This document shows positions 46,913-59,209 of a stretch of DNA of 64,000 bases, one piece after another. The DNA is from Annona cherimola (taxonomy: Eukaryota > Streptophyta > Magnoliopsida > Magnoliales > Annonaceae). Under the pieces are notes generated by a model. It worked only from the letters and a program-made list of their open reading frames with translations, did not search any database and was not told where the DNA came from. How positions within the stretch are numbered: the stretch's first letter is position 1; each line of letters opens with the position of its first letter. Position numbers and translations under genes: made by a program. The stretch is taken from the NCBI GenBank assembly GCA_030490835.1, contig CM059977.1, positions 11,932,765-11,996,764 of the forward strand, given 5' to 3'.

Positions 46913-48834
46913 CTGCAAAGTAATGTTATGTCGACGACCACTTGGATTATTCGTGTCAGTGATGTTATGTCGACGCTGGCCTTTAAACCAATTCATATGT
47001 CTAAATACGATACCAACTTCATTTCACATGCATTCGTATCTCGGATATGACTGGCTTGGATCAGCTGAGCCTCACGCGTTTTATTAACAGGGCAGAGGAG
47101 AAAGAAGGCTCCATAGTCAATCTTTCTTTTTTTTTTTCCCCTTTTTTTTGATTAGATAGTTAAGCCTTTTTTTTTTATTGGTATTATATTCTATCTTGTT
47201 TTTAACTAATGTTACAATAAAGCCATCATCCGTCTCTGCATCATTTTATCTGATAGATCATAGCTCCCACCGCACACACCGGAGATCAACTATTTTCACA
47301 GTATGAAATGGAAACAATTACACTACCGCCTCGCACGACGCTGCGTAAACAACTTATCTTTTGGCGTCGTGACCAACTGAGCCCCCCTCGATTGGTAGTT
47401 AAAACTATGTTAATAGCACTGTTGAAAGCTAAAAATATATTTTGAAATTTGCGTAAAAATTACTACTTCAGTGAGACAACATTTTCACCGCAACAAAGAG
47501 GATCCACTCTGAAATTTTAAAAAGTTACGGGGGAGAATGCAAAAGCAAAAAGGGGGGGGGGAGCGACTAATAACTCTTAATTTTTTTTTTTTTTAATGCG
47601 GGAATCACCACATGCTTCAGCCAATAAGAAGTATCATAAATTAATCGGCTCGAAATTCACATGCGGGAGCAGGTGGGTCCTCATGCTACCTGTAATCTAT
47701 TTAATTCGGGAATCTCCTCTTTCTAGTGTCTAGTCGCTGATGTGGTCTCTCGTGCAGCTAGTGACAGCAGTAATCTTACACGTGCTTAAAAACGTTTATC
47801 AGCCGGCAATCCGTATTCCATTTCCCAAACAGATCCAATCAGGCAGCATCTATAAGTGGCAACTGCTGTAAAATAAACCTGCGCGCTTTGTATGCACCAC
47901 GCTTTTGCGTCCCCCACGCGTGACCACCAGTCGGTAACCATTGCTCGGCCGACATACCAAAATAATACACGTGTCCCGACTGTTCCGAATTTGGGATTCA
48001 TTTAACCATCCCCATTTTTTAATTAGAAGTATCATGTCAAACTATGAAAGATCATTTGTTGATTACGTAACGAAGATGGATTTTGGATTTTGGATTTTGG
48101 ATTTTGGTAACCGGTTCAGTGCCTCACGGTTGACTTCATGGCTTCTCTTTCGGGAGAGCTCGTACAATAAGCATATCCCGTTTACGAATAATACAACAAA
48201 GATGATTCAATATAGCATTCCACTATCCCCATTTATAGTGTTTGAAAATATATTAAAGTTGCTGCATTCACATTTTAATATCAGGAGAAAAAGCTACTGA
48301 TTAAGAAATTTGAACATTTTAATCCACTTAATACCAAGTATGAAATGAATGACAAGGCAAAAAAGAAACAAAATGCATTGCCCGCGTGCTACGGCTCTTC
48401 CAACATAGCCACTATGCCCATCATGACTTCATATTGGCGCAGCGTACATGTGCCCCACCAAAGAGTGTTTGCCACGAGTTCACAACCATTAGGTCTAGCC
48501 CATGCCCTTTAGAGAAGTTTATACTCAAAAAGGATCCAAGTTGGAGCATTAGATTGACTGTGATAGTCTCTGACAAGCTAATAGAGTCCAAGTTTGATTA
48601 CTGAAGATGCACCATGATCCACATACTTAGATCCTAAAAGTTAGGATTTTTTTTTTTTAATGTAATTCTAGTAATGACGTGACTCTTATATGGTTGGAAA
48701 GAAGTATGTAAAATGATTATATGAGTACACAGTCCGTTATGTGATACCTATGTTTGTTATGTTTTAGAAAATTATATAAAATTAGCCCAGGTGAAGTAAA
48801 TGTTTTACTTAATTCACCTTAAAAAACTCAATTA
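46913..48834. other. intergenic, no recognised gene
   Basis: It contains a repeated block (GATGTTATGTCGACG near 46925 and 46960) and a four-unit GGATTTT repeat at about 48077-48107. Open frames near 47786 and 47941 have no recognisable motifs. Confidence 0.4.
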
Positions 48835-49335
48835 TGGTGTATTTGGAAAATGATAAAACTTTTAATGAAAATTTTTAGTGTAAAAGTTTTTGAAATATAA
48901 GAAAACAATATGATAAGAGTAATAATGACAAGTAAAAATAATAAAATTAAAATAGCTAATAATGACAAGTAAAAATAATAAAGTTAAAATATATAGGTTA
49001 AATGTACGGGTAGTTCTGTAAAAATTATTGAAAAATAAGGTAATTGTATAGGAATGAGTGAAGAAATAATTAAAAAATATGGTAGTTGTAGAGAGTGAAA
49101 AGTTTTAATTTGACAAGTTTTGTATTTTAACAAATACATCATTAATATATTTTTTCTTCATGCACTTTTATTTATCTAAGTGTATAAAATAGTTTAAATA
49201 CCCTTATGTTTAAAATTTTCAAAAAAATATATACATATTTGAAAATGTTAAATTTGATTTATATACTAAATGCATCTATATTAATAAGTTTATGAAGAAA
49301 AAGTAAAAAAAAAAGTATTTTAAATGATTTTTTTG
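48835..49335. repeat. Tourist-like MITE next to a family A foldback remnant
   Basis: 48837-49135 has GGTGTATTTGGAAAATG..AACAAATACATC ends. An internal duplication AATAATGACAAGTAAAAATAATAAA is present. 49145-49330 has the family A arms (CATTTTCAAATATG, TTAATAAGTTTATGAAG). Confidence 0.55.
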
Positions 49336-50699
49336 AGATAAACTTTGTAAGACATTTACTAAATGTGGACTGACGGGTTCATTTCTCTTTTATAAACAGA
49401 ACATTATGTTGGGAAAATATTTTTTTTTTAGAAAGTTTTATGGAAATCTTCGCTTTCAAAATTTGTTAACATGTGATTATATAAGTTAGGAGGAGAAAAA
49501 TTCACTATTGGGCAATTATCCTCAAAGAGAGCTTCATGGGAGCTCATGTGATGATGGCCTAATTTTGATTTATATTTATATATATTTATAAAAAATATTA
49601 TCATATATGTATTTCATTCTTTATTATTTAGATAAACAAGTGGCTAGAATGAGTGCGTATAAACTCTTAGGATAAAAAGGTCTAGAGTTCAAAGTTAAAT
49701 TGAAACAATAGCTTTATTATCTTTCAATATATCCGGATGCATTCGCCTTCAAATCTCATTTTTATTTTTTTGAAAATTCTTTTATAAAACTCTTAATAAA
49801 TGTATAATTAATTTATGTATTAAGTTTTATCATTTTTTGAGATATGTATATTATTTTTATTTTAAAAAGAGAGGTATTTTAGTCATTTAAAATGAACTAA
49901 AATCGTTTATTTTTCAAAATGAAAATATATATACACTTTCAAAAATAGTAAAATTTGATTTATATATTAAATACATCTAGATTAAGAAATTTGATGAAAA
50001 TTTTTAAAAATAATAAATAAATTTGTATTTTGCAGCTGAATTAATGCATTGAAATTTCAATACATCCTCCTTTTACACTACAATTATGTATTAACAAAAG
50101 ATATATGTGCAATAACTTCAGGGGGAAAAAAAAGATATATGTGCACAAGTTCATGGGACATTTCGAGTCCATCAACTGTTACATTGCTCTATCATATGAG
50201 TTAACTTATCATCTTGATAAAACGAGGTCCATTCCTCTTTAAATATCTGCATCTGCTGGACCGTGGACCGTGGATTAGGTTCCAACAGCACATCAAAACT
50301 CATTTTGCTCAAAAATTTTAAAAGGTTATAACGACTAAAAATTAACCAACAAAAAGATTTATTTATACTAATTTCCGTTTGTGCTTTCAAATTTAAAAAC
50401 TTTTAGTGGGTATATTAGAGCAGTAACTCGAAGCATGATTAACGATCGGATCCAATCAAAACGTTTGTAAAATCAAAGGAACAACTACCGTTCCTTGGTT
50501 GAAATCTGTCAGTTTTTTCACTACTTACTTTTGTCATGTGGAACATTTCCATTGGGTACGATGGGCCGTGAGACAGGGTTTGTCAACTGACCTGTCATAA
50601 TCGGATTCGTGAGTAATAATTTATCCTTGCCTGCCATGACTTTCCTGTTCACGAATGAGACGTGGAATGAGACCCGGGATGTGATGAAAAAGTGACATT
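49336..50699. repeat. family A foldback copy and unassigned flanks
   Basis: About 49745-50060 has inverted arms around AGGTATTTTAGTCATTTAAAATGA. The right terminus TGCATTGAAATTTCAATACA is a hairpin, and GGATGCATT at the left matches it in inverted orientation. 49635-49735 (AAGTGGCTAGAATGAGTGCG..GGTCTAGAGTTCAAAG) has weak tRNA-like boxes. The remainder is unassigned. Confidence 0.55.
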
Positions 50700-51462
50700 A
50701 TCTGTGGGAATGTAATTGTGTAGGCCCGGGTGCATTTAAACTTCGTGTATTCAACTGTAGATATCCATTTATATATATTTTTTAATTTTTTTTATAAAAT
50801 TATTAATCTAAATATATTTAACATGAAAATATCAACAAATATCCAAAAAGGTAAATATTTATATACGTATTAAATATGTTTAGATTAATAATTGTGTAAA
50901 AATATTTTCAAAAAACATGTCAAATAAAATTTTTCTAGGAAGTTGTCATTGCCCATGCAGCGGCGTTCCAAGAGAAGATACTGGTGCAATGAACAACTGC
51001 AAATTGGCCCAGCGGCTGTGTACTGCCACGGCCGAATGCGGGGTACGATCTGAATCGGGATTAGAAAGGGTCCCGGGGGAGGGGATTGACCGACTCGCGC
51101 TGTACTTGACATGCCACCTTGTTTGACGCGCAGGGAAGACCCTTGAGCTTCGTTATTGGGAGACTCGCACCCGCAATCGAACCTGCACCGGAACTCGTTG
51201 TCCGATTCACTGTACGGAAGATAGAATTAACGGGGATGTACGGCTGTAGCGTGAGAAAATTAGGAATAGCGTGGCGCGGAAAATAAATCGTTTTTTTTTT
51301 TTTTTAATTGTTCCGTCTAGAAACCATGCTTTATCGTTTTGGGAAGGGGAAGAGACAACTGTCCGAGTTCTAATTCGAAATCTTTTGGCACCAAATCCAG
51401 GCATCTTCAGGAATCAAATGAATCGGTGAAGAGGAAGAGGAAGTTCTAGGCGCGTTGCAGCT
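50700..51462. other. family A remnant and unassigned GC-richer DNA
   Basis: About 50730-50910 has the family A core with a CCCGGGTGCATTTAAACTT end. 50930-51460 is GC-richer with short frames and no recognisable motif. Confidence 0.4.
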
Positions 51463-51470
51463 GTCGCTGG

Positions 51471-52464
51471 TAGGGGTGCAACTTGGTACCGGGTCGGTCC
51501 GAACCCACCCGACCCGGTACCAAAACCCGACCCGGTCCGAACCCGATGTAATTTATATATAATTTTTTCATAAATTATACATGTTTTAAAGTTTTTTGGA
51601 AACTTTGGAGACATAAATTCATTTGAATTTTGAATTTGTTTAAAAGTAGATGTAAACTTATTTAAACTTGATATTTGTTTATATTGTCATTTTAAATTTG
51701 GATTGCACTTAAATTAGATTGGAATGTTGAACCATTATTCTTAGTGTATTTAGATTTAGTTGTTTTGAATAACTGTTATGTGGATTATGTTTAAATTTGA
51801 GTTGGCAAGATAAATCTATTTCATATTATACTTTCTGTTAGTATGAGAAATCTATTAGTTTGAATTTCATATTATAGTATAAATTTGATTTATATTTTAA
51901 GTTTATTGGTATGACAAGTGGTCAATTTTTATTTTAGCAATTTGTATGATAAATATTCAGTTTGAATTCAATTTCAGTAATTTGTATGATAGTGTTTAGT
52001 TTCAACTACAATAGTTGGTATGATATGTTCATTTTTTATTTGCTACATTTGAGTCATTTCCATTAGCTATTAAATAAAAATGACCAACTAGTCATAAAAC
52101 TAACTAATTTATCATTTATTTGTGTCTATAGGGTGCTGAAAAATTGCTCGCAGAGTTCATTCAAAGAATATTGCAAAATTCAACATGATATTGCAAAATT
52201 CTTTGAAAGGATGTTGCGGAATTCAGTATATGAGACTTGACTTCATAAACACAAGTATATATATTCCAATAATTTTCTTTTAGATTACAATTAAATTTGG
52301 AAAAAAAAAACAGTTTATTGGTAACCCGAAACCAAACCAAAACCAATGCGAACCCGGTCCGAACCCGGATTAAATTCTTAGGGTTTGGGTTTGGGTTTAC
52401 TCCAACCCGGTTGGCTTAGGGTTTGGGTTCACTCCAACCCGGTATAACCCGAGTTGCACCCCTG
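51471..52464. mobile_element. non-autonomous hAT element, 8-bp target duplication
   Basis: The ends are TAGGGGTGCAACT and AGTTGCACCCCTG. Identical octamers GTCGCTGG flank it (51463-51470 and 52465-52472). TIRs of this form with an 8-bp duplication are diagnostic of the hAT superfamily. The subterminal regions carry many ACCCGG / CCGAACCCG repeats at both ends. The 994-bp interior encodes no transposase. Confidence 0.88.
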
Positions 52465-52472
52465 GTCGCTGG

Positions 52473-53139
52473 GCTGCTCGGGCATGTGCCGCAGCAGCCG
52501 CGTCGGCTGCGTGGCCCACCGATCTGACGGGCTGGAACTCGGAACGTTTGGATGATATACGAGCCGTCCTCGCGCATATCCGTACGCCATTGAGGTGGCG
52601 GTTGCCGTCGTCCCCACCTTTTTATTTTATTTACACGAATTTCTAGAACGTTGGAAATTCTCATTTTTCTAATGGTACACTCGGCGACTATTCCTCCCTC
52701 AGTTCCATGTATCTCCTCCATTGGATGGTTTACGAACATTTATTTAATTTTTTCATTTAAAACAGAAAGTAAGAAGCATCCGTCATCCGTTTTGGCTAAT
52801 AAAATACAATTTTTTTTGAATAAATTGCAAAATAACCACAAAGTTTGGCCATCATTTTACGTATACTCACTAATTTTAAAAATTACAAATTACCTTCGGA
52901 AATTACAGTTGAACCCATGACAATCATTTTGCGTCACCGCGCAGTGGACTGCTGTCAATGTCTTAAATTTTTTGCAATTACAAAAATATCCTTACTTCAA
53001 GGACTATGTACCTCCATATAGAAAACCACCATTGCAACAACATTGCAATGTTAGTTAGATTTTTTATTAGATTTGCTCTAAGAAAGGTGGAAAACATTTT
53101 TGTTTCTAACTTAGGCAACTATGAATTTATGATATAGGG
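52473..53139. other. intergenic, no recognised feature
   Basis: The first 150 bp is GC-rich and continues the composition of 51420-51470 across the hAT insertion, so the insertion split one older GC-rich segment. The rest is AT-rich. Confidence 0.45.
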
Positions 53140-53523
53140 CCGATCTTCTTAGACCGGTTTAAGATAGGGTCACCTCGAAAAATTCATTTTTTATTATTAA
53201 AAAGTTTTTATAAGATAGTTAATTTATGTGCATATTATCTATAAACTACGTTTTAACAATTTTCAAAATGCGTATGTATTTATTTTATTTTTAAACATAG
53301 AAGTATTGTGATTATTTTTATAAAAAGTTAAAATGACCATAATACCCTATGTTTAAAAATAAAAAAATATATATCTCTAAAATTGATAAAACTTAATTTA
53401 TAGATAACATGAACATAGATTAACCATCTTATTAAAAAAAATTCAAAAAAAATAAAAATTAGATGTTATGACCAGTCGTAGACGGCTAAAATCCACAAAC
53501 GATCGTAGATGATCAGTCGGCAA
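53140..53523. mobile_element. family A foldback MITE with GATC..TAGACCGG end
   Basis: The left end GCCGATCTTCTTAGACCGG and right end GATCGTAGATGATCAGTCGGC correspond to the ends of 3738-4150. The arms meet near ATTGTGATTATTTTTATAAAAAG..AAAATGACCATAAT. The right hairpin has diverged. The target duplication is not clear (ATGATA occurs on both sides at slightly different spacing). Confidence 0.7.
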
Positions 53524-55200
53524 CATGATAAGATTACAAGCTACATCAGCAGTTGAGATCTCTTGAATAGGGCTCAAATGAGTATGAATTTTGGTAATTC
53601 GCTGAAGCACCGTAAACTAAAAAGCTATCTTCTCTAGCTAATTACTAATGGTTGTTAACTCTATCATGGTTGTCAATGACCATCTTCCCAAAAATCGAAG
53701 TAGCAATAGACCTCCCAACATCGCAACATATCACCATGTTGAAGCCCACAAAAGTCATCTCTAGCAAATCAATAGTTGATTGCAAATAGAGAAACCCAAT
53801 TTGATTGTTGTCTGTCTCCCCGACATAACACACATAGCACCATTGCCATCTTGCGCCAATTGGCGACCCCAAACGAAATGGAGGCCGCAAACCCACTTGA
53901 AAGAAATCCTCACAGCTCACTCTGTTGTGCTTTTAATGGAGATTTGGTTTTTCTGGATCTGTGTGCATCTATCTAGTTTTGGATGGTCTTAATTTTGTTT
54001 AGCCACTAGCATCGTGTAGGTTCATATTGAACATCATCTTTGCTAAGGAGTATGCAGATTGAAATTTAGGAAAAAGAGGTTGAAAATCTTCCTGTGATGG
54101 GAGATGTTACAAGGGTTGATGAAGAAAGATAATGGTTGCTATTGGAACAAAAGGCTAGTTACTCTGTTCAACCTTAAAATTAATGGGTGTTAGCTAATTG
54201 TTGACCATCAAATTTCTACCTCGTGTTACGATTTCAATTTCCATGTTAAATAACCATGATTGTATTTGGTTGAATTTCATCCTGATTATTACTGCTAATC
54301 TCCATGGTTTCTAGAAATTGATTTGACCGATAGTGCTAACATTATTGTCATTAAAGAAAAAGAGATACTTAAAGGATTTATAGTCTGGTGTTGAGATCAC
54401 TCGAATCTAACGAAAATACTGTAGATCATAGATGGTGCAATTGAAAGGAGTGAGGGTATAGGTTGCTAATCTCCTGAACTTAGCGGAAAGATGGAAGCGT
54501 GAAATTGCAATAGAGGAAAAACTAGCGAAGTTACGAAGCGACAATTTCTGAAATAACAGAAAAATTTAACGACCCATCCACCGTCATCGTGGGTATATTT
54601 GTAATTATATAAATTGTGTGGGATTATACACAATTACCGAAACTAAATAAATATATTTGCAATTATAGTCAAATTATATAAACATATTTAAAAATTACTT
54701 AGTTTTTTTTATTATGTTCCTGTAAATTGCAAACTACATCTCCATTCGCTAATAGATTATCAAAAAGAAAATTTATAAATTTGCAAACGGTTTATAAAAA
54801 GGGATAATCGTCGTATTTTTGCTGATCGTGCCAGACGATATCACCCTCTCACTTTCCACAACTCATGAGTCAGCGTCACTCTACAGCTAACGGTCAACAA
54901 ATAAACTCTTTCCAAATCCTTTTAGTAAACAGAAGATCGATGATACGATGGCCCACCCGCTGCAACAGCCAATATTGATTTCTATCTTCAAAACCAATAC
55001 CACGGCCAGGAAATCCAGCCCCTGGATTCCACACTTCTTGGCTACTGCCATTTATCGTAAATAGTTGTTTGAAGATGAATTGTATAAAAATACACCATAA
55101 TATCTATTTATTCTAATTTTGTATAAATAAAATACTTCAATAGTAATATGAACGGTCTAGATTATAATAAGACATCATTAATTTGCAAAAATCACAAGCA
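53524..55200. other. intergenic upstream of the P450, no recognised gene
   Basis: Short frames near 53645-53990 on both strands show no motif. 54590-54740 carries weak similarity to the repeat at 20120-20424. Confidence 0.4.
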
Positions 55201-55209
55201 CGTATACTC

Positions 55210-55469
55210 AGAACGTGATTTCTTGCACCCGGGAGCAGGCAGCGCTCTCTGCTCCCGGTGCATATACTTATTATTATTATTATTTTTTTTTTAAAATTAA
55301 AAATAAATATTTAAAATACTCCAAAAATAGTAAAAATTTATACGCATGTTAGGTACACCTAGATTAAGAATGTTATAAAAAAAATTTTAAAAAAAAATAA
55401 AAAAAAATAAGTATATGCACCCGGGAGCAGGGAGCGCTGCCTGCTCCCGGGTGCAAGAAATCACGTCCC
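55210..55469. mobile_element. family A foldback MITE with CACCCGGGAGCAG hairpin ends
   Basis: The outer inverted repeat is ACGTGATTTCTTGCACCCGG at the left and its complement at the right. Each end is a hairpin: GCACCCGGGAGCAG..CTGCTCCCGGTGC at the left and the mirror image at the right. Flanking 9-mers CGTATACTC (55201-55209) and TGTATACTC (55470-55478) differ at one position. The core keeps only one family A arm. It lies about 460 bp upstream of the P450 TATA box. Confidence 0.82.
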
Positions 55470-55525
55470 TGTATACTCCATGTGAAGGTAAAAAGGAACT
55501 GCTGGTTGTAAACGACTTAAAAAAG

Positions 55526-55531
55526 CACGTG
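55526..55531 (+). promoter_or_regulatory. G-box (CACGTG) upstream of CYP94C
   Basis: A perfect CACGTG palindrome 458 bp before the start codon. G-boxes are bound by MYC2-type bHLH factors that drive jasmonate-responsive genes, and CYP94C1 is jasmonate-induced in Arabidopsis. A TGACGTC motif lies 12 bp farther on. Function here is inferred. Confidence 0.4.
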
Positions 55532-55929
55532 TCTAAAGTCATGACGTCTATGGACCATGGATGCGTCTGGCGCAGGACTTTTCTTCGGGTTTTTTAGCGC
55601 ACGGGTTATCCGTGCTTGTTTTCGTTGCGGTTGTCCGCAGAAATTGACATGGAAAACGACCTCCCCATCTTTTCCGCAACACACCATCGCTGGAGCCGCA
55701 CGCGCAAACCGCCGCACCATCTAAGCATCCTCGCCGTGCAAATTTCAAAAGCCATCGTTCGATAAATCCCCTCAAAAAACACGACCGTTCAGGAAATCTT
55801 CTATCGGCGAGATAGTCTTTGCCGAATGCTACGTGCAATGAACGGTTCAAATTTATGAAACGGCACGCCCAAATGTGTGTAGCTGTTATGGGTAAAGGGT
55901 GAGTGGGCGTCAGCGGTTGTGTGGAGGGC

Positions 55930-55936
55930 TATAAAA
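55930..55936 (+). promoter_or_regulatory. TATA box of CYP94C
   Basis: TATAAAA in the context GGGCTATAAAATCT, 54 bp upstream of the ATG. This implies a leader of only about 20-25 nt. Confidence 0.75.
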
Positions 55937-55983
55937 TCTACATCACCACCGCATCTGGCCTTCCACCTCCCACACTCACAGCC

Positions 55984-57492
55984 ATGGAGAACGCACCTGT
56001 CTCTTGGTGGCTCTTCTGCCTTCGATCCTCCTTCTCCCTCCTCTTCTTCTCCTTCACAGCGGTCTTCTCCATCCTCTCTCTTCTCCTCCTCTTCTTCCGG
56101 ATCCGCCCCTGGTGCAATTGCGACGTTTGCCGCAGCTATCTCACTTCCGCTTGGACTGCCGAATTCGACAATCTCTGCGACTGGTACGCGCATCTGCTCC
56201 GCCAATCGCCCACCAAAACCATCCACATCCACATCCTCCGCAACACCGTCACGGCCAACCCCGAGAACGTGGAGCACATGCTCAAGACCCGCTTTGACAA
56301 CTACCCAAAAGGCAAGTTCTTCTCCGCCATCCTCCGCGACCTTCTCGGCCACGGCATCTTCAACGTCGACGGCGATTCCTGGAAGTTCCAGAGGAAGACG
56401 GGGAGCTTGGAGCTCGGGAGCGTGTCCGTCCGTTCGTACGCCTTCCAGATTGTCAGTGGCGAGATCCGCGACCGGCTGCTGCCGCTCCTCGCCTCGTTCG
56501 CGGAGAGAGACGGCCACGTGTTCGACTTGCAGGACTTGTTTCGGAGGTTCGCCTTCGACAACATCTGCAGGATCTCTTTCGGGTTGGATCCGGGCTGCCT
56601 CGAGCTCGGGCTTCCCATGTCGGAGTTCGCGGTGGCATTCGACCTCGCCTCCAGGCTGTGCGCGAAGCGGGCTGCGGCAGCGTCGCCCGTGACTTGGAAG
56701 ATCAAGAGGCTACTGAACTTGGGGTCGGAGAAGAAGCTGCGGGAAGCCGTCCGGCTGGTGAATGTGTTCGCCGAGGAGATCATACGGCATAGGCGGAAGA
56801 TGGGGTTCGTGGGACGGAACGACCTTCTCTCCAGGTTCATGGCGTCTTTCACCGACGACGACACGTATCTGAGGGATATAGTCATTAGCTTCCTTTTGGC
56901 CGGCCGTGACACCGTCGCTTCGGGTCTCACCAGCTTCTTTTGGCTGTTGTCCAAAAACCCAGACGTCGAAAGCAAGATACGAGATGAAGTCTCGTGTATA
57001 ATGTCCAAGGAAGAAGAGGTTCCCTGCTTCGAGCATCTGAAAGAGATGCACTATCTGCATGCTTCTGTGTACGAATGTTTGAGATTGTTCCCCCCAGTGC
57101 AATTCGACTCCAGGTTCTCTTCAGAGGACGACGTTCTCCCTGACGGCACGTTCATCAGCAAAGGAACCAGGCTCACATACCACCCCTACGCAATGGGGAG
57201 GATGGAAGACATATGGGGGAGCGATTGCGATGAATTCAAGCCTGAGAGATGGCTGAAGGACGGCATCTTCTCGCCGGTGAGCGTCTTTAAGTATCCAGTC
57301 TTTCATGCCGGTCCGAGGGTGTGCCTCGGGAAGGAGATGGCATTGATGGAGATGAAGAGCGTGGCCGCCGCTCTGGTTCGCATGTTCAAGTTCCAAGTGG
57401 CTGATGAGCACTGCAAACTCAAGTTTGCCCCAGGGCTCACTGCCACACTCAGCGGTGGTCTCCCGGTCATGGTTCATAAATTGAAATCCTAG
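55984..57492 (+). CDS. CYP94C: cytochrome P450, CYP94C1-like (jasmonoyl-isoleucine oxidase)
   Basis: A single exon of 502 residues, the usual size and intronless form of CYP94 genes. A hydrophobic ER anchor (about 9-40) is followed by an RPWCNCDVC segment. The I-helix oxygen-binding motif is AGRDT (306-310), the ExxR pair is Glu364/Arg367, the PERW motif is at 420-423, and the haem loop FHAGPRVCLG (440-449) gives axial ligand Cys447. Similarity to Arabidopsis CYP94C1 looks strong along the whole length, notably SLELGSVSVR, FLLAGRDTVA, LFPPVQFDS and FAPGLTAT. CYP94C1 oxidises 12-hydroxy-JA-Ile to 12-carboxy-JA-Ile, an inactivation step for the jasmonate hormone at the ER. The ATG at 55984 is chosen because it follows the TATA box and places the anchor at the N-terminus; the frame is open upstream to 55903 but that lies before the likely transcription start. 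Nothing is missing. Confidence 0.93.
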   Translation: MENAPVSWWLFCLRSSFSLLFFSFTAVFSILSLLLLFFRIRPWCNCDVCRSYLTSAWTAEFDNLCDWYAHLLRQSPTKTIHIHILRNTVTANPENVEHMLKTRFDNYPKGKFFSAILRDLLGHGIFNVDGDSWKFQRKTGSLELGSVSVRSYAFQIVSGEIRDRLLPLLASFAERDGHVFDLQDLFRRFAFDNICRISFGLDPGCLELGLPMSEFAVAFDLASRLCAKRAAAASPVTWKIKRLLNLGSEKKLREAVRLVNVFAEEIIRHRRKMGFVGRNDLLSRFMASFTDDDTYLRDIVISFLLAGRDTVASGLTSFFWLLSKNPDVESKIRDEVSCIMSKEEEVPCFEHLKEMHYLHASVYECLRLFPPVQFDSRFSSEDDVLPDGTFISKGTRLTYHPYAMGRMEDIWGSDCDEFKPERWLKDGIFSPVSVFKYPVFHAGPRVCLGKEMALMEMKSVAAALVRMFKFQVADEHCKLKFAPGLTATLSGGLPVMVHKLKS

Positions 57493-59209
57493 TTCATTCA
57501 TGGAGAATGAAGTTAAATTACACAAATGATGGATAGATACATAGACGCATGGCCCACACCAACAGCAGCTGTTCTAGATGCATGTTTGTGATCAGCTGTT
57601 ACTATATATCTTTCTTGTAGATAAAACATATTCTGCTTGTTATTATTCTATTGGCGGATCATCATATACACTGTATGATATGAAAATGAATTTTGTCAGC
57701 TTTTTCTTGAATGACCTGAAAGCACTGAATAATGTTTTTCCATACTCAAGTGCTAGTTGGGTGGCCAACACTTGCTTAAAAGAAGTAGCTGTGAATGTAG
57801 TCGTATACTTTCCTGCATGTAACACCGCATAGAGCATTTGGGTATTGTTGATATTAGCAATAGCACGTGACGATTACCAAACTCGTCGATCTCCATTTCT
57901 TTACCATTTATTACTTGTAAACAAACGCTTATAATATGTTTTATGTAAGGTAGAAGAAAGATGTAGATAAGAGTACTTGTAGAATCTAGTCTTTTTTCAA
58001 TTCTTTCGGGTTTGGCTCCACCGACTAGAAACATGTATGTGACATATATATATATATATATCACAAACACCCAACTAGCTCGTGGCTGACGTGACGAAAG
58101 GCGCCCACATTCATGCGCACGTGGATGGCACTTAATTTCAGTGGATGAGGTAGTGTGCACATACATATAAATGTATCTGGGCATTGAAATAAAACGCAGA
58201 GATGATTCGGAGAAGGAATCGCCACCTTCTTTGGCAGGGTGATTACAAATGCGATTGCGTGTTTCGATCGGCATGCCCGCGAAGAGTCAAAGAAATCTCC
58301 CACGTACTTCCATCCATAGACGCGGCGGAAAATGGAAATAGCTGTTGCTCGCACTTTCCGTCCTTTGAAAAGTGGGTTAGATCGAACAACCGTGTGTATA
58401 ACATGACGAATTTCGGTTTAGTTTTATCCTTATGTCGAAGAGTTTTATGGGTGTTTTTGAACGCAGTAGAAAGACGGTCTTTATTTGAAGTAAATCACTT
58501 TTTCATTTCTTTTTGGACTTTCGATATCAAAAGAAAGCAACGTAGGCCTTTTGTAACCATTTTAGAAAATTTTTTGTTGCCTCTACTTATAATTTTTCAA
58601 TGAGAAAATATATTTTAAAAAATCAACATTTTTTTTTACTGCAAAAACCTTGCATCTCCCACAATTTCAGATTTGCGGTAACGTTTTGAATAGATGAGTG
58701 CATATTAATTTTTCGTTGTTTTATTCTGTAATTATACTTTATAATATCTCATTTTTCATTGATTTATTACAAATTAAACTCATGAAAAACTTGATCAATT
58801 TTCTTACAAATTAATTTTATAAACCTTTACAAATTTTTTACGAGACGAAATTTCCAAATGGGGAAGACTATTGCCGCCACTACGAGGACCATTTCCCCAT
58901 GCCACCTGGTTAACATGGGAGTGCATATTAACTAAGGTGGACATTAGTACACGCCGCAGACGATATAATCTAAAAACAAATTAACATGATAAATAAATTG
59001 CATAAAGTGTGGATTTCAAAAAGCTCGCGTATATGGACGAATTGGAGGAACAACAGTGAATGCTTATATGCTGCATATAATATTATGTCGGCAACTGCTT
59101 ATAATATTACATGCAGAATTATATAAGGCCTTTCCTACTTTGAAATGGGAGTTGCAATTTGTAGCTCATTGGAAATTTCATTTTTAAAATTTTTTTTAAG
59201 ATCACGACA
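57493..59209. other. 3' flank of CYP94C and intergenic DNA
   Basis: The first 350 bp is probable 3' UTR and flank. A (TA) run lies near 58043. A 133-codon open frame at 58202-58603 has no recognisable motif and no codon bias like the P450, so it is not annotated as a gene. The rest is AT-rich. Confidence 0.5.

Noticed and set aside
46646..47050. A 134-codon plus-strand frame
   Set aside because: It is rich in odd Cys/His/Arg content and lies antisense to the more plausible minus-strand exon-like segment at 46748-46912.
51120..51200. Minus-strand tRNA-like stretch (GGTTCGATTGC)
   Set aside because: No acceptor or anticodon stem could be paired and there is no A box at the right distance.
52375..52440. 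TTAGGGTTTGGGTTTGGG runs resembling telomere repeats
   Set aside because: They belong to the subterminal repeats of the hAT element at 51471-52464, not to a telomere or interstitial telomere array.
55801..57525. Long open frames on the minus strand and in other plus frames across the P450
   Set aside because: They are shadows of a GC-rich coding exon. Their translations are low-complexity and lack any domain, while the P450 frame has all family motifs.
58202..58603. A 133-codon open frame downstream of CYP94C
   Set aside because: No recognisable motif, no promoter or splice signals, and composition like the surrounding non-coding DNA.
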